From Thermoplasmata archaeon (GTDB lineage Archaea; Thermoplasmatota; Thermoplasmata; Lutacidiplasmatales; UBA184): a DNA stretch of 64,000 nt. The notes under the pieces are model-generated. The model did no database searches. It saw only the letters and a list, made by a program, of their open reading frames with translations, and was not told where the DNA came from. The stretch covers positions 1 to 64,000 of the forward strand of contig JAKBSJ010000001.1 of the NCBI GenBank assembly GCA_021844945.1. The letters run 5' to 3'. Shown piece by piece: positions 37,655 to 46,494 of the stretch. A program made the position numbers and the translations under genes. Positions within the stretch are counted from its first letter, which is position 1. Every line of letters begins with the position of its first letter.

Positions 37655-38281
37655 TCACATCACGACGGCGTTGCGGATGCAATCATCGAGGATCGCGTCG
37701 ACGTCGATCCGGCGCTCTTCCCGCCCAATCTGGATGAGGTTGCTGCGGGTAGCCGGCCGGTCGGGGACGGCCTGACAGCAGACCCCGGGCCGGATCGAGA
37801 TCTCATAGGTGCCGATCTCGCGGGCTACGGTCTCCACTTCGGCCTTGTCAAAACCGATCAGCGGGCGGACGATCGGAAGCTGGACGGCCGCGGTCGCGGT
37901 CCGCATGTTGCTCAGCGTTTGGGAGGCGACCTGCCCGAGCGCTTCGCCCGTGGCGATAAAGGATGCGTTCTCCTTGACCGCGATCCGCTCCGCGGACCGC
38001 CACATGAACCGTCGGCACATCACGCAGCCCACGTGTCGGTCGGTCTGCCGCATGAGCGTGATCTGGGTCGGGCCGTGCGGAACGACGTAGAGCGGAAGGG
38101 ACTGACCGGAACGTTCGCGCAGGACCTTGAGGTGATCGACGATCTTCTCCAGCGGAGAATCGTCCGTGAACGGGCGATTGTCCATGTGAACGCAGAGCAT
38201 CTCGTGACCTTGGCGCAGGAGGTAGTACAGCGAAACCGGCGAGTCGATCCCGCCGCTCATGAGCATCACCCCGCGCGCCAT
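37655..38281 (-). CDS. ThiI-like PP-loop tRNA sulfurtransferase domain (no THUMP domain)
   Basis: GVMLMSGGIDSPVSLYYLLRQGHEMLCVHMDNRPF (PP-loop SGGxDS), CVMCRRFMWRSAERIAVKENASFIATGEALGQVASQTLSNM, RPLIGFDKAEVETVAREIGTYEIS. Confidence 0.88.
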   Translation of the reverse strand: MARGVMLMSGGIDSPVSLYYLLRQGHEMLCVHMDNRPFTDDSPLEKIVDHLKVLRERSGQSLPLYVVPHGPTQITLMRQTDRHVGCVMCRRFMWRSAERIAVKENASFIATGEALGQVASQTLSNMRTATAAVQLPIVRPLIGFDKAEVETVAREIGTYEISIRPGVCCQAVPDRPATRSNLIQIGREERRIDVDAILDDCIRNAVVM

Positions 38282-38373
38282 CGTAGGGGGAGTTCTGTTC
38301 CCTCTATTTAGCGGAGCGGCTGGTCCAGGGTGCCGCACCAAGTCGGTAAATATCGCACCTCGGTCCCTCGGAC

Positions 38374-39201
38374 GTGGCCGCGAACCACCCCGCCCCGGCC
38401 GAACTGTTCGCTCGGGAGAGCGGAAACGGACCGACCGTGCTCCTGCTCCACGGGTTGGGTGGTGACCACTCGATTTGGGCGGAAGTCATCGAACGACTGA
38501 GCCCCGATCTCCACGTCATCGCTCCCGACCTACGCGGCCATGGACGCTCGCCGATGCCACCGAACTCCACGTTCTCGACTGAGGAGATGGAGTCCGACCT
38601 CGTTCGACTCATCATGGAGCGGACCGAACGGGCTCCCCATCCCGTGCACGTCGTCGGGCTCAGCGCCGGCGCCTTCCTCGCCCTGCGCCTCGCCCATGAC
38701 CATCCGGGCCGCGTCAAGAGCCTCGTGCTCGTGAACGGAGCGGCCTACTGTGACCCTCACACGAAGGAGATCATCCAGAGCTGGCAGACCGCGTTCCGCG
38801 AGGGAGGAGATGAGGGTCTGATGCTGCGACTCATCAAGGACCTCTACGACCGGGACTGGGCCGAGGCCCACTTCGAAATCGTCGATCGGATGCATCGGCA
38901 GTTCACCGAGCCGAAGGTCGGGGTCGTGGTCCGATGGGCCGACCAGCTCACGCGCTTCGACATGCGCGGTCAGCTCGCGCGCCTCCGGGTCCCGACGTTG
39001 ATTCTGCAGGGAATGAGCGACGTCGTCATCGATCCGTCGCATGGACGGTTCCTCCGGCAGTCGATTCCCGGTTCCGAACTGCGCCTGTATCGCGACACGG
39101 GCCACATGATGCCCATCGAGAAGCCTCAGGAGACGTCGGACGCCATCCGGGAGCAGGTCGGGAAGGTCGAACGGGAGAGCCCGCCCCCACCGAGCGCGTA
39201 G
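38374..39201 (+). CDS. Alpha/beta hydrolase
   Basis: PTVLLLHGLGGDHSIWAEVIERL, VVGLSAGAFLALRLAHDHP (GxSxG), LILQGMSDVVIDPSHG, DTGHMMPIEKP; GTG start ~25 nt after TATA-like ggtaaatatc. Confidence 0.9.
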   Translation: MAANHPAPAELFARESGNGPTVLLLHGLGGDHSIWAEVIERLSPDLHVIAPDLRGHGRSPMPPNSTFSTEEMESDLVRLIMERTERAPHPVHVVGLSAGAFLALRLAHDHPGRVKSLVLVNGAAYCDPHTKEIIQSWQTAFREGGDEGLMLRLIKDLYDRDWAEAHFEIVDRMHRQFTEPKVGVVVRWADQLTRFDMRGQLARLRVPTLILQGMSDVVIDPSHGRFLRQSIPGSELRLYRDTGHMMPIEKPQETSDAIREQVGKVERESPPPPSA

Positions 39202-39237
39202 GGAACGATTATCTCCCGCTACCCCCGTGCACTACCG

Positions 39238-39414
39238 ATGGCTGCTGACGTCCGGACGAAACCTCTCGAGGACCGGGTCCGGGAGCTCGAGGCGCAGGTC
39301 GCGACCCTCCGAGAGCATGTGGCGAAGCTGGAGCGCTGGGTCGAGAACCAACCCGAGCATAGTGTCGACCAACGCCTGACACGATCGAAGGTCGCCTACG
39401 ACTGGCAGCAGTGA
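39238..39414 (+). CDS. Small coiled-coil protein (58 aa)
   Basis: Read directly: MAADVRTKPLEDRVRELEAQVATLREHVAKLERWVENQPEHSVDQRLTRSKVAYDWQQ*; stop overlaps the GTG of the NUDIX gene. Below the ORF-track cutoff. Confidence 0.6.
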   Translation: MAADVRTKPLEDRVRELEAQVATLREHVAKLERWVENQPEHSVDQRLTRSKVAYDWQQ

Positions 39415-39983
39415 GCTCACCGTCGCCGACGGCCGCCGTCCTCGCGCGCTATCCGGTCGGGGGGCCCATCCCTCCGGACATCGCACGCGCGGCGGTGCTC
39501 GCCGTTCTCCGGGATCGCGGCGATGAGCCCGAGGTTCTGCTCATCCGGCGAACGGAACGCGTCGGTGACCGAGCCTCGGGCCAGATCGGGTTACCAGGGG
39601 GAGGATACGATCCGGCCGACACCGGACTCGAGGAGACCGCCGTGCGCGAATGCCAGGAGGAGGTCGGGCTGGGGCCTGAAGATTTCGCGTCTCCTCCCCG
39701 GTTCGTTCGGATCGGCTGGGCATTCGCGAGCCGCCTTCCCATCGCGATCTTCGCGGCTCCCCTTTCCGCGACGGCTCGAGCTCCCCGCATTGCCAGCCCG
39801 GCGGAGATCGCGGGGATCTTCTGGATGCCCCGCTCGGTCCTAGCCCGGGTGGAACGGGTGCCCGAGCGGACGGAAGCCGGCGTGCGCGACGTCGATGCTA
39901 CGGTGTACGAGGGGCACGTCGTGTGGGGATTCACTCGGAACGCGCTACTAGACCTCTTCGCGTTGCGACCGGGAACGGGATAG
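39411..39983 (+). CDS. NUDIX hydrolase (CoA-pyrophosphatase-like)
   Basis: GQIGLPGGGYDPADTGLEETAVRECQEEVGLGPEDF matches the Nudix box GX5EX7REUXEEXGU. Confidence 0.9.
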   Translation: MSSPSPTAAVLARYPVGGPIPPDIARAAVLAVLRDRGDEPEVLLIRRTERVGDRASGQIGLPGGGYDPADTGLEETAVRECQEEVGLGPEDFASPPRFVRIGWAFASRLPIAIFAAPLSATARAPRIASPAEIAGIFWMPRSVLARVERVPERTEAGVRDVDATVYEGHVVWGFTRNALLDLFALRPGTG

Positions 39984-40345
39984 CAGCATGGACCGGGTCG
40001 AACCCCGCGGCCCTCTCGGTCCGTGGGTCGGGCCCGTGCTGGGACCTTGGGGCTCGAATACCTTCGGCCGTTTCCATCCCACGGACCCCCCGGCGGCGCT
40101 CGGTGCTCGGTGGTCCCGCTCGACGGCCACCGCTGGATGATGAGGGACGTGCGTTTCGCCTACCTTTCCGCAGACTGCCTCCGCCCCTCTCGCGTGCTCG
40201 TCCAGCTCGGCCGCGGCCCGGCTCGGGCGGGTCCATTTCACTCCCGCACCGGGATGTTGGCTTCGCCCGGCGCACGTCGCGGGGATCCCGCGCTCGTGGC
40301 GGTCGCCGCGGGGGGAAGGGCCGGGGTCGCACGCACCTCGGTCGG

Positions 40346-40379
40346 CTTTAAAAAGGCTTAAGTATGCGCTTAAATACCT
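40346..40379 (+). promoter_or_regulatory. tbp promoter: three stacked CTTTAA/CTTAAG/CTTAAA TATA-like boxes
   Basis: ggCTTTAAaaaggCTTAAGtatgcgCTTAAAtacc; box starts at 40346, 40357 and 40369, all within ~50 nt of the tbp ATG at 40398. Confidence 0.55.
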
Positions 40380-40397
40380 CGCGCGAGAGGTTCGATC

Positions 40398-40943
40398 GTG
40401 AAGATCCGAATCGAGAACGTCGTAGCCTCTACCTCCCTCGGAGACGAACTGGACCTACAGTCCATCGCGCTCGGGCTGGACGGAGCCGAGTACGAACCGG
40501 AGCAATTCCCCGGTCTGATCTACCGTTTGAAGCAGCCGAAGACCGCGATCCTACTGTTCCGCTCGGGAAAGGTCGTTTGCACCGGGGCGAAGAGCATGAA
40601 AGAGGTCGAGGACTCGATCGCCACGGTCTCTCAGCAGATCCGCAAGGGCGGGCAGAAGATCAACATGCACCCGAAGATCGAGGTGCAGAACATCGTCGCG
40701 AGCTCGGACCTCGAGAGCGAGATCAACCTCAACGCGATCGCCGTCACCCTCGGACTCGACCGCGTCGAGTACGAGCCCGAGCAGTTCCCGGGGCTGGTCT
40801 GCCGTATCGACGAGCCCCGCGTCGTCGTGCTGTTGTTCGGTAGCGGTAAGCTCGTTTGCACCGGCGCGCGCAAGCCCTCGGACGTCGAGGTCGCGGTCAA
40901 GAAGATCACCAAAGAGCTCCAGGGCGCCGGGCTCCTCCGGTAA
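40398..40943 (+). CDS. tbp: TATA-box-binding protein (TBP)
   Basis: Two-fold repeat: KIRIENVVASTSL...QFPGLIYRLKQPKTAILLFRSGKVVCTGAKS and KIEVQNIVASSDL...QFPGLVCRIDEPRVVVLLFGSGKLVCTGARK. Confidence 0.98.
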   Translation: MKIRIENVVASTSLGDELDLQSIALGLDGAEYEPEQFPGLIYRLKQPKTAILLFRSGKVVCTGAKSMKEVEDSIATVSQQIRKGGQKINMHPKIEVQNIVASSDLESEINLNAIAVTLGLDRVEYEPEQFPGLVCRIDEPRVVVLLFGSGKLVCTGARKPSDVEVAVKKITKELQGAGLLR

Positions 40944-40966
40944 GGTGGACGCGCACGGGCGCGGGA

Positions 40967-41842
40967 ATGCCGCTACCCGTCGACCTTCCGATCGTCGATC
41001 ATCACTGCCACCTTTCGCCGCACGGGGAGGGAGTCCGGGCGGCGGCCCGCTTCCGCTCGGCGGGGGGCACTCACCTCTTCCTCGCGACCCAGAACTATGT
41101 CCCCGACGTTCCGCTCGATCTGGAGGCCTATCGGCACCAGTTCGAAATGACGGAGTCGCTGGCCCACCGGATCCGCGCCGATACGGGGGTCGTGGTCTAC
41201 TGCGTCGTGGCTCCGTACCCGGTCGACCTGATCCGAGCCGCCGAACGGATCGGGCTGCCTGCGGCGATAGCATTGCACACCGCCGCCCTCGAGCTCGCCG
41301 GCCGCTGGGTGCGCGAGCGCCGAGCCGTGGCGATCGGAGAGGTCGGTCGCCCCCATTTCGACGTGGCCGACCCCCGGGTCCGTAGCGCGAGCGAGGACCT
41401 CTTCGACCTCGCGCTCTCGGTCGCCCGGGACGCGGATTGCCCAGCGATCGTTCATTGCGAAGAGCTCTCGATCGAAGAGATTGCCCGCCTCGGGCGTCGC
41501 GCGCGCGCCGCGGGTCTCCCTCCGGTCCGCCTCGTGAAGCACTACGCGCGGGCACGGTTTCCGGTACCGTCTCCCGAGCGGATCAGTGCGTCCTACCTCG
41601 CGAAGCGAGAGCTGGTGGGGCAGGTTCTGCTCGATCCGGGTCCGTGGTTCCTCGAGACGGATTTCCTAGACGATCCGAAGCGACCGGGAGCGGTCCTCGA
41701 CCTCGCGACGGTACCTCGCCGCGCACGGTGGGTCGCCGAGACACGGCCGGATCAGGTCGAGCGATTGCGTATCCCCTTTGAGGAAGCAATCCGTGCGGTG
41801 TATGGATGGAGCCCCGAACGGGACGAGCGAAGCGGCGCCTGA
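40967..41842 (+). CDS. TatD-related metal-dependent hydrolase
   Basis: LPIVDHHCHLSPHGEGV; AIGEVGRPHFDV; CPAIVHCEELS; FLETDFLDDPKRPGAVL. Confidence 0.85.
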   Translation: MPLPVDLPIVDHHCHLSPHGEGVRAAARFRSAGGTHLFLATQNYVPDVPLDLEAYRHQFEMTESLAHRIRADTGVVVYCVVAPYPVDLIRAAERIGLPAAIALHTAALELAGRWVRERRAVAIGEVGRPHFDVADPRVRSASEDLFDLALSVARDADCPAIVHCEELSIEEIARLGRRARAAGLPPVRLVKHYARARFPVPSPERISASYLAKRELVGQVLLDPGPWFLETDFLDDPKRPGAVLDLATVPRRARWVAETRPDQVERLRIPFEEAIRAVYGWSPERDERSGA

Positions 41843-42459
41843 CCGCGCGCGGTCGCGCGCTCTATGTCGCGCTCGAAGGGATCGACGGAGCGGGGAAGTC
41901 GACGGTCCAGCGGCGGGTCGCCCGGCTCCTCAGACGGGAAGGTTGGCGGGTGCGGACTCGCTGCGAGCCGTCGGACCGGGCGCTCGGACGTTACGCCCAA
42001 TCGGCCGGGGCGGCCGCGCCGTGGACGGGCGCCATTTTCTTCACGATCGATCGATACCTCGCCCTTCCGACGCTCCGTGAGGACCTGAAGAAGTGCGATC
42101 TGGTGCTTGGCGACCGGTCGTTCTGGTCGACGATGGCCTACCAGGGGAGCGCGCTCCCCCGGGCGGATCGTCGGCGCTTGCTCGCCCTCCAGCGGGACTC
42201 GACGGTCGCACCGGACCTCGTCGTCTGGCTCGATCTTCCCGTCTCCGCGGCCCTCGCCCGCCTGGGCCGCCGACGCACCCGGGCTCCGCTCGAGCGAAGA
42301 CGGACTCTCCGTCGGGTCGCATTGGCGTACCGTTCCCTAGCGGGGCAGTCGAACTGGCGCCGCTTCGAGGCCCGCCAACCGGCACGTGCCCTCGCCGAAG
42401 AGATCGCTCGGACCATCCGGCGGGCGGGCTCGTTCCGCGTTACCGGGCCGCGAGGTTGA
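41806..42459 (+). CDS. tmk: Thymidylate kinase-like
   Basis: LYVALEGIDGAGKSTVQRRVARLLRREGWRV (P-loop), DLVLGDRSFWSTMAYQG, DLVVWLDLPVSAALARL. Confidence 0.88.
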   Translation: MEPRTGRAKRRLTARGRALYVALEGIDGAGKSTVQRRVARLLRREGWRVRTRCEPSDRALGRYAQSAGAAAPWTGAIFFTIDRYLALPTLREDLKKCDLVLGDRSFWSTMAYQGSALPRADRRRLLALQRDSTVAPDLVVWLDLPVSAALARLGRRRTRAPLERRRTLRRVALAYRSLAGQSNWRRFEARQPARALAEEIARTIRRAGSFRVTGPRG

Positions 42460-42474
42460 TATCCCGTACCTCGG

Positions 42475-43647
42475 TTGCGGGCGCACGAGGATCCGAACGT
42501 GAGCCGCATCCTGCTGCACGAGGAGACCCTCGATCCGAACTTCCTCCCACCGAAGCTCGTCCACCGCAGCGCGGAGCTCCAGCGGCTGACCCGCCGGTAC
42601 GGGGAGTCCCTGTCGCACGGCGTCCCTTTCCACCTGCAGATCAACGGCGGGATCGGCAGCGGGAAGACCGCGCTCGCCCGGCGCCTCGGAAGCGACCTAG
42701 AGCGCCAGGGTCGGATCGGGCCGGCGCCCGTGAAGACGGTGTACATCAATGCGTGGCGGCGGGCCAGCGATCGGACGGTCGCGCTCGACCTGCTTCGGGC
42801 AGTCGACGTCCACCTGCCCGACCGTGGCTACAGCCTATCGGAGATGCTGGATGTCTTCGAGCAGGGCGTGCGGCGCCACCCGCGCCACTATCTCGTCGTG
42901 CTCGACGAGGCCGGAGCGCTCGTTCGTCAAGAGACCAAGATCGTCTATCTCCTCAGCCGCGCCGCCGAGGTCGGCCTGGGCTCGATCTCGCTGATCCTCA
43001 TCGCGCCGGACGACCTCTTCCCGTACCTCGACCCGGCCAGCCGTTCGAGCTTCGGCCCGACCCACCGAATCGCTCTCGCGCCCTACACCCGCGATCAGCT
43101 GACCGACATCCTGAGCGTCCGAGCCGAGCTTGCGTTGCGCCCCGGCAGCTACGATCCCTCGGTGCTGGGCCAGATCGCGCGGATCGCCGCGCCGAACGGG
43201 GACGCACGCTTCGCCCTCGAGCTGCTCGGCGGCGCCGCCCATTCGGCCGAGGAGGCCGGACGCGAGACCATCGCGTCCGAAGACGTCCGGGCCGCGAAGG
43301 GATCGATCTATCCGACCGTGTCCGAAAGCCAGCTCGAAGGGCTGTCGACGCAGGGCCTTACCGTGCTCTTGGCGCTCGCGCGCTCCCTGCGACGCAAGGG
43401 CGCGACGATCTCGAGCCAGAAGCTCCGCGAGACCCATGCGGGGCTGCTGGAGGAGTTCCAGGAAAAGACCGTGAGCCGCACGACGTTCTGGCGAACGTTG
43501 AAGGAGCTCGATCGTGCGGGCCTGATTGGCCTCGAGGTCGGGCCGAGCGGTACGGCCGCCGAGGTGAGCATGGACGAGATGCCCGCAAGCTATTTGGCGA
43601 CGCTCATCGAAGAGCGTCTCGGGCACGGACCCGCCACCCGCCGTTGA
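42475..43647 (+). CDS. Orc1/Cdc6-type AAA+ replication initiator
   Basis: LPPKLVHRSAELQRLTRRYG, INGGIGSGKTALARRLG, YLVVLDEAGALVRQ, RFALELLGGAAHSAEEAGRETIASEDVRAA, C-terminal winged-helix-like region. TTG start at 42475 or GTG at 42499. Confidence 0.88.
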   Translation: MRAHEDPNVSRILLHEETLDPNFLPPKLVHRSAELQRLTRRYGESLSHGVPFHLQINGGIGSGKTALARRLGSDLERQGRIGPAPVKTVYINAWRRASDRTVALDLLRAVDVHLPDRGYSLSEMLDVFEQGVRRHPRHYLVVLDEAGALVRQETKIVYLLSRAAEVGLGSISLILIAPDDLFPYLDPASRSSFGPTHRIALAPYTRDQLTDILSVRAELALRPGSYDPSVLGQIARIAAPNGDARFALELLGGAAHSAEEAGRETIASEDVRAAKGSIYPTVSESQLEGLSTQGLTVLLALARSLRRKGATISSQKLRETHAGLLEEFQEKTVSRTTFWRTLKELDRAGLIGLEVGPSGTAAEVSMDEMPASYLATLIEERLGHGPATRR

Positions 43648-43696
43648 AGGACCGGCCGTCGGCAAAGCATAAACGGGCCACCCCGGTCGAGCGGCC

Positions 43697-44617
43697 GTGG
43701 CCGCAACGCCGATGGAGGGGGCTCCGGTCGTTCCCGACCGGCCCACGCTTCCGCGCTGGATTCGCACGCAGCCGCCAAGTGGCCCTCGCTACACGGACCT
43801 CCGGTCGACGCTCGACCGGCTGCATCTCGGCACCGTCTGCCGGGAGGCGCGTTGCCCGAACCTCGCCGAGTGCTGGTCCGCCGGCACGGCGACGATCATG
43901 CTACTGGGCACCGAGTGCACCCGTCGCTGCGGCTTCTGCGCGGTGGAGACTCGTTGGCCCCGGGGGGTCGTCGATCGCGAGGAGCCGGCGCGGGTGGCCG
44001 AGGCGGTCGCGCACAGTGGCCTGCGCTACGTCGTCCTCACGCAGGTCTGCCGGGATGATCTCCCCGACGGGGGTGCGACGCACATGGCTCGCACCATTCG
44101 TGAACTGCGCGAGCGGGCTCCGGGGATCCGGGTCGAGCTATTGATCGGGGACCTCGGGGGATCCGCATCCGCGCTCCGCACCGTCCTACGGGACCCCCCC
44201 GAGGTCCTCGCGCACAACATCGAGACCGTTCGATCGCTGAGCGGTCGAGCGCGCGATCGGCGCGCCGCGTACGACCGCAGCCTCGAGGTTCTCGCGCGAG
44301 CGAAGGAACTTGGTCCCCGCGAGCTCGTGACCAAGAGCTCGATCATGCTCGGCCTGGGGGAATCCGATGCCGAGGTCGGCACCACTCTGGACGACCTTCG
44401 GAGCTCCCGGGTGGACCTGGTGACCTTTGGTCAGTACCTGCGCCCCACCGTGGCGCACCTTCCGGTCGCGCGCTTCGTGCCCCCCGAGGAGTTTGATCGC
44501 TGGGCGGAGGAGGCTCGGCACCGGGGGTTCGTCGGGGTGGCATCCGGTCCGCTCGTGCGCAGTTCCTATCGGGCCGATGAGCTTTTTGAGCGTGCCCATC
44601 TCGGTCGGGATCGCTGA
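43697..44617 (+). CDS. lipA: Lipoyl synthase
   Basis: VCREARCPNLAECWSAGTATIMLLGTECTRRCGFCAVET (N-terminal cluster plus radical SAM CX3CX2C), AHNIETVRSL, KSSIMLGLGE, FGQYLRPT. Confidence 0.95.
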   Translation: MAATPMEGAPVVPDRPTLPRWIRTQPPSGPRYTDLRSTLDRLHLGTVCREARCPNLAECWSAGTATIMLLGTECTRRCGFCAVETRWPRGVVDREEPARVAEAVAHSGLRYVVLTQVCRDDLPDGGATHMARTIRELRERAPGIRVELLIGDLGGSASALRTVLRDPPEVLAHNIETVRSLSGRARDRRAAYDRSLEVLARAKELGPRELVTKSSIMLGLGESDAEVGTTLDDLRSSRVDLVTFGQYLRPTVAHLPVARFVPPEEFDRWAEEARHRGFVGVASGPLVRSSYRADELFERAHLGRDR

Positions 44618-44622
44618 ACCCC

Positions 44623-44991
44623 ATGGCGAAGAAGGTACGGCCCAAGTCGGCCGATGAAACCCCGGCCGAGCCATCGTTCCAGTTCCCGGTGTTCGACGAG
44701 AAGGCGTTCGTCCTGAAGGAATACGAAGTCACGCTTGGGATGGTCGTGGCGGGCCTTCTCGCGGTCGTGCTGGGCATCGCGGCATGGGCGGTCACGGCAG
44801 CCTCGCTACCCTGGGAGGTCGGAGTGGTGATCGGCTTCGCAGGGCTGATCGGGGTCTATCCCCTCGTGAACGCGCTCCACCCGAGGTCGCACGTCTACAC
44901 CCGCGGCGACTGGGCCGGACTGATGGCGGTGGTCTTCTTCGGATGGCTCGCGATCTGGTTCATGCTCAGCGACATTGTCGCGCACTTCTGA
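44623..44991 (+). CDS. Small three-TM membrane protein, unknown function
   Basis: Three hydrophobic segments: VTLGMVVAGLLAVVLGIAAWAV, VGVVIGFAGLIGVYPLV, LMAVVFFGWLAIWFML. Confidence 0.65.
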   Translation: MAKKVRPKSADETPAEPSFQFPVFDEKAFVLKEYEVTLGMVVAGLLAVVLGIAAWAVTAASLPWEVGVVIGFAGLIGVYPLVNALHPRSHVYTRGDWAGLMAVVFFGWLAIWFMLSDIVAHF

Positions 44992-45000
44992 GCGGGATGC

Positions 45001-46401
45001 TCAGCGCCGACGCCAGGGCAGGTGTTTACCGAACAGCTCGGTGAGCGCATGATCGAGCTCCGGCGAGTCCGGTTGGTCCGCCAGCGGGCGGACGGGAGGA
45101 AGAGTGTGCACGCCGGGCGTGAGGTTCTTCCCAAGCGACAGGCGCGGGAGCAGCTCTTGGATGGTCGGTACGATCTCGCGCTCGGGTCGCCGCGTTTCGA
45201 CGGCCAGCCGGCCGTCCTCGTCCACGTAGGGCCCCTGGAGCACCCGCGCGCCGGAGTGGGTCCACTTTTCGAGAAAGCTTCCGACGCGGTCGAGCCCGAC
45301 AGGAGGCCCGTCTTGGAGGCGGACCGCCGGGAGCGTTCCGCTCGCGACCTCCAGGGCCACGAGCACGCCCTTCACTCCCGCCCCGCTGGCCGAGCCGAGC
45401 ACGGTGAATCCCGCGCGACCGACCTCCTCCGCCAGAGTGCGTTGGGCTTTGCGGATCTGGGGATAGAGGGTATCGTCGACGAGCGAAGGCCGCGGGAGTT
45501 CGACGACCACGACCGCGGTGCCGCGCTCGGCCACCCGAACCAAGGCATCCGCGCGCGTGAGCACGTGGCTCGCGGGAGCTCGGAACCAGTTCTCGGAAGG
45601 ATCGGCGAGGTAGGCGTCGGCGGCGAGAACGAAAAGGGCCAAGTTCCGGCGCGACAGGGCGCTCGCGACGTTGCGATGCGGGTCCACCGGGTCTGCGAGG
45701 ATCAGGGCGACCTCTTCGGGTAGACGCGGAGGGTCCTCGGCGGCCGGGCGGATGCGCGCGGGGATCCGCCAGGTCCGCGCGCTCTCGACAAGCGCGTGAA
45801 AACCACCGAACTGAAGTACCAGCAGCTCGACCAGGTAGCCGGAAAAGCCTTGCGTCCGGGCTTCGGATCCGTAGACTCCGAGCCCACGGAGGAACTGCTT
45901 CGCAACACGTACGTCCGCGACCATCGCGGCGGTTTCGTGCGCCTTCAGGTACTCATCGTGAAATGGGGTGCGATCAACCGGCGAGAGAGGATGCGAGGGA
46001 TCCGTCACCGCGTAGCCGGGCACGGCGTCGACCGTGAATCCCTGGAAGGACCCTCGCAGGTAGGGATGATCCGCGTACCGGCGTTCGGGCGCGGTCAGGA
46101 CCGCCTCCGCAAGCCCGAGTCCGTGGTGGCTGAGCTCCTCCCGGGAGAGGGTCGGAGGAAAGAGCATGAAGAGGTCGACATCGAGACGATCCTTGAGGAA
46201 TGTTCCGCGCGCTGCGCTTCCCGCGATCAGGGCGCGCGAGAGGGGGCTCTTCCGCTCTCGCGCCGCCTGACCCACCGCTCGAACGAGATCGGCCCGTACC
46301 TCCGCCAGACGGGCAAGGAGTTCCGGCTCCGGCTCGAGCCGTGCGCGGATGCGCGCTTCCACTCGCTCCGCGTCGGCGGCGGGCGACGGGGGTCCGGGCA
46401 T
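45001..46401 (-). CDS. cca: CCA tRNA nucleotidyltransferase (archaeal class I)
   Basis: LIAGSAARGTFLKDRLDVDLFMLFPP (class I GSxxRGT...D.D), RVAKQFLRGLGVYGSEARTQGFSGYLVELLVLQFGGF. Confidence 0.94.
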   Translation of the reverse strand: MPGPPSPAADAERVEARIRARLEPEPELLARLAEVRADLVRAVGQAARERKSPLSRALIAGSAARGTFLKDRLDVDLFMLFPPTLSREELSHHGLGLAEAVLTAPERRYADHPYLRGSFQGFTVDAVPGYAVTDPSHPLSPVDRTPFHDEYLKAHETAAMVADVRVAKQFLRGLGVYGSEARTQGFSGYLVELLVLQFGGFHALVESARTWRIPARIRPAAEDPPRLPEEVALILADPVDPHRNVASALSRRNLALFVLAADAYLADPSENWFRAPASHVLTRADALVRVAERGTAVVVVELPRPSLVDDTLYPQIRKAQRTLAEEVGRAGFTVLGSASGAGVKGVLVALEVASGTLPAVRLQDGPPVGLDRVGSFLEKWTHSGARVLQGPYVDEDGRLAVETRRPEREIVPTIQELLPRLSLGKNLTPGVHTLPPVRPLADQPDSPELDHALTELFGKHLPWRRR

Positions 46402-46494
46402 GTCGGTCCGGGAGGCAACCCGCAACATCAACCCTTGGACGCACCCGCGCGGGCGAGCGCGAGCTTATGTCGCGGGCCGGACCTTGATTCCGGG

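Noticed and set aside
10305-40122. Similar ~20-mers gcgc[c/t]cggtgctcggtgg[c/t]cc in two intergenic regions (10305-10324 minus, 40097-40116 plus)
   Set aside because: 20-22 bp with two mismatches is within chance expectation for a 64-kb high-GC window; flanks do not align.
39984-40340. RNase P RNA or SRP RNA in the gap before tbp
   Set aside because: Canonical conserved blocks (e.g. GGAGGAAAGUCC, ACAGAA) were not found on either strand.
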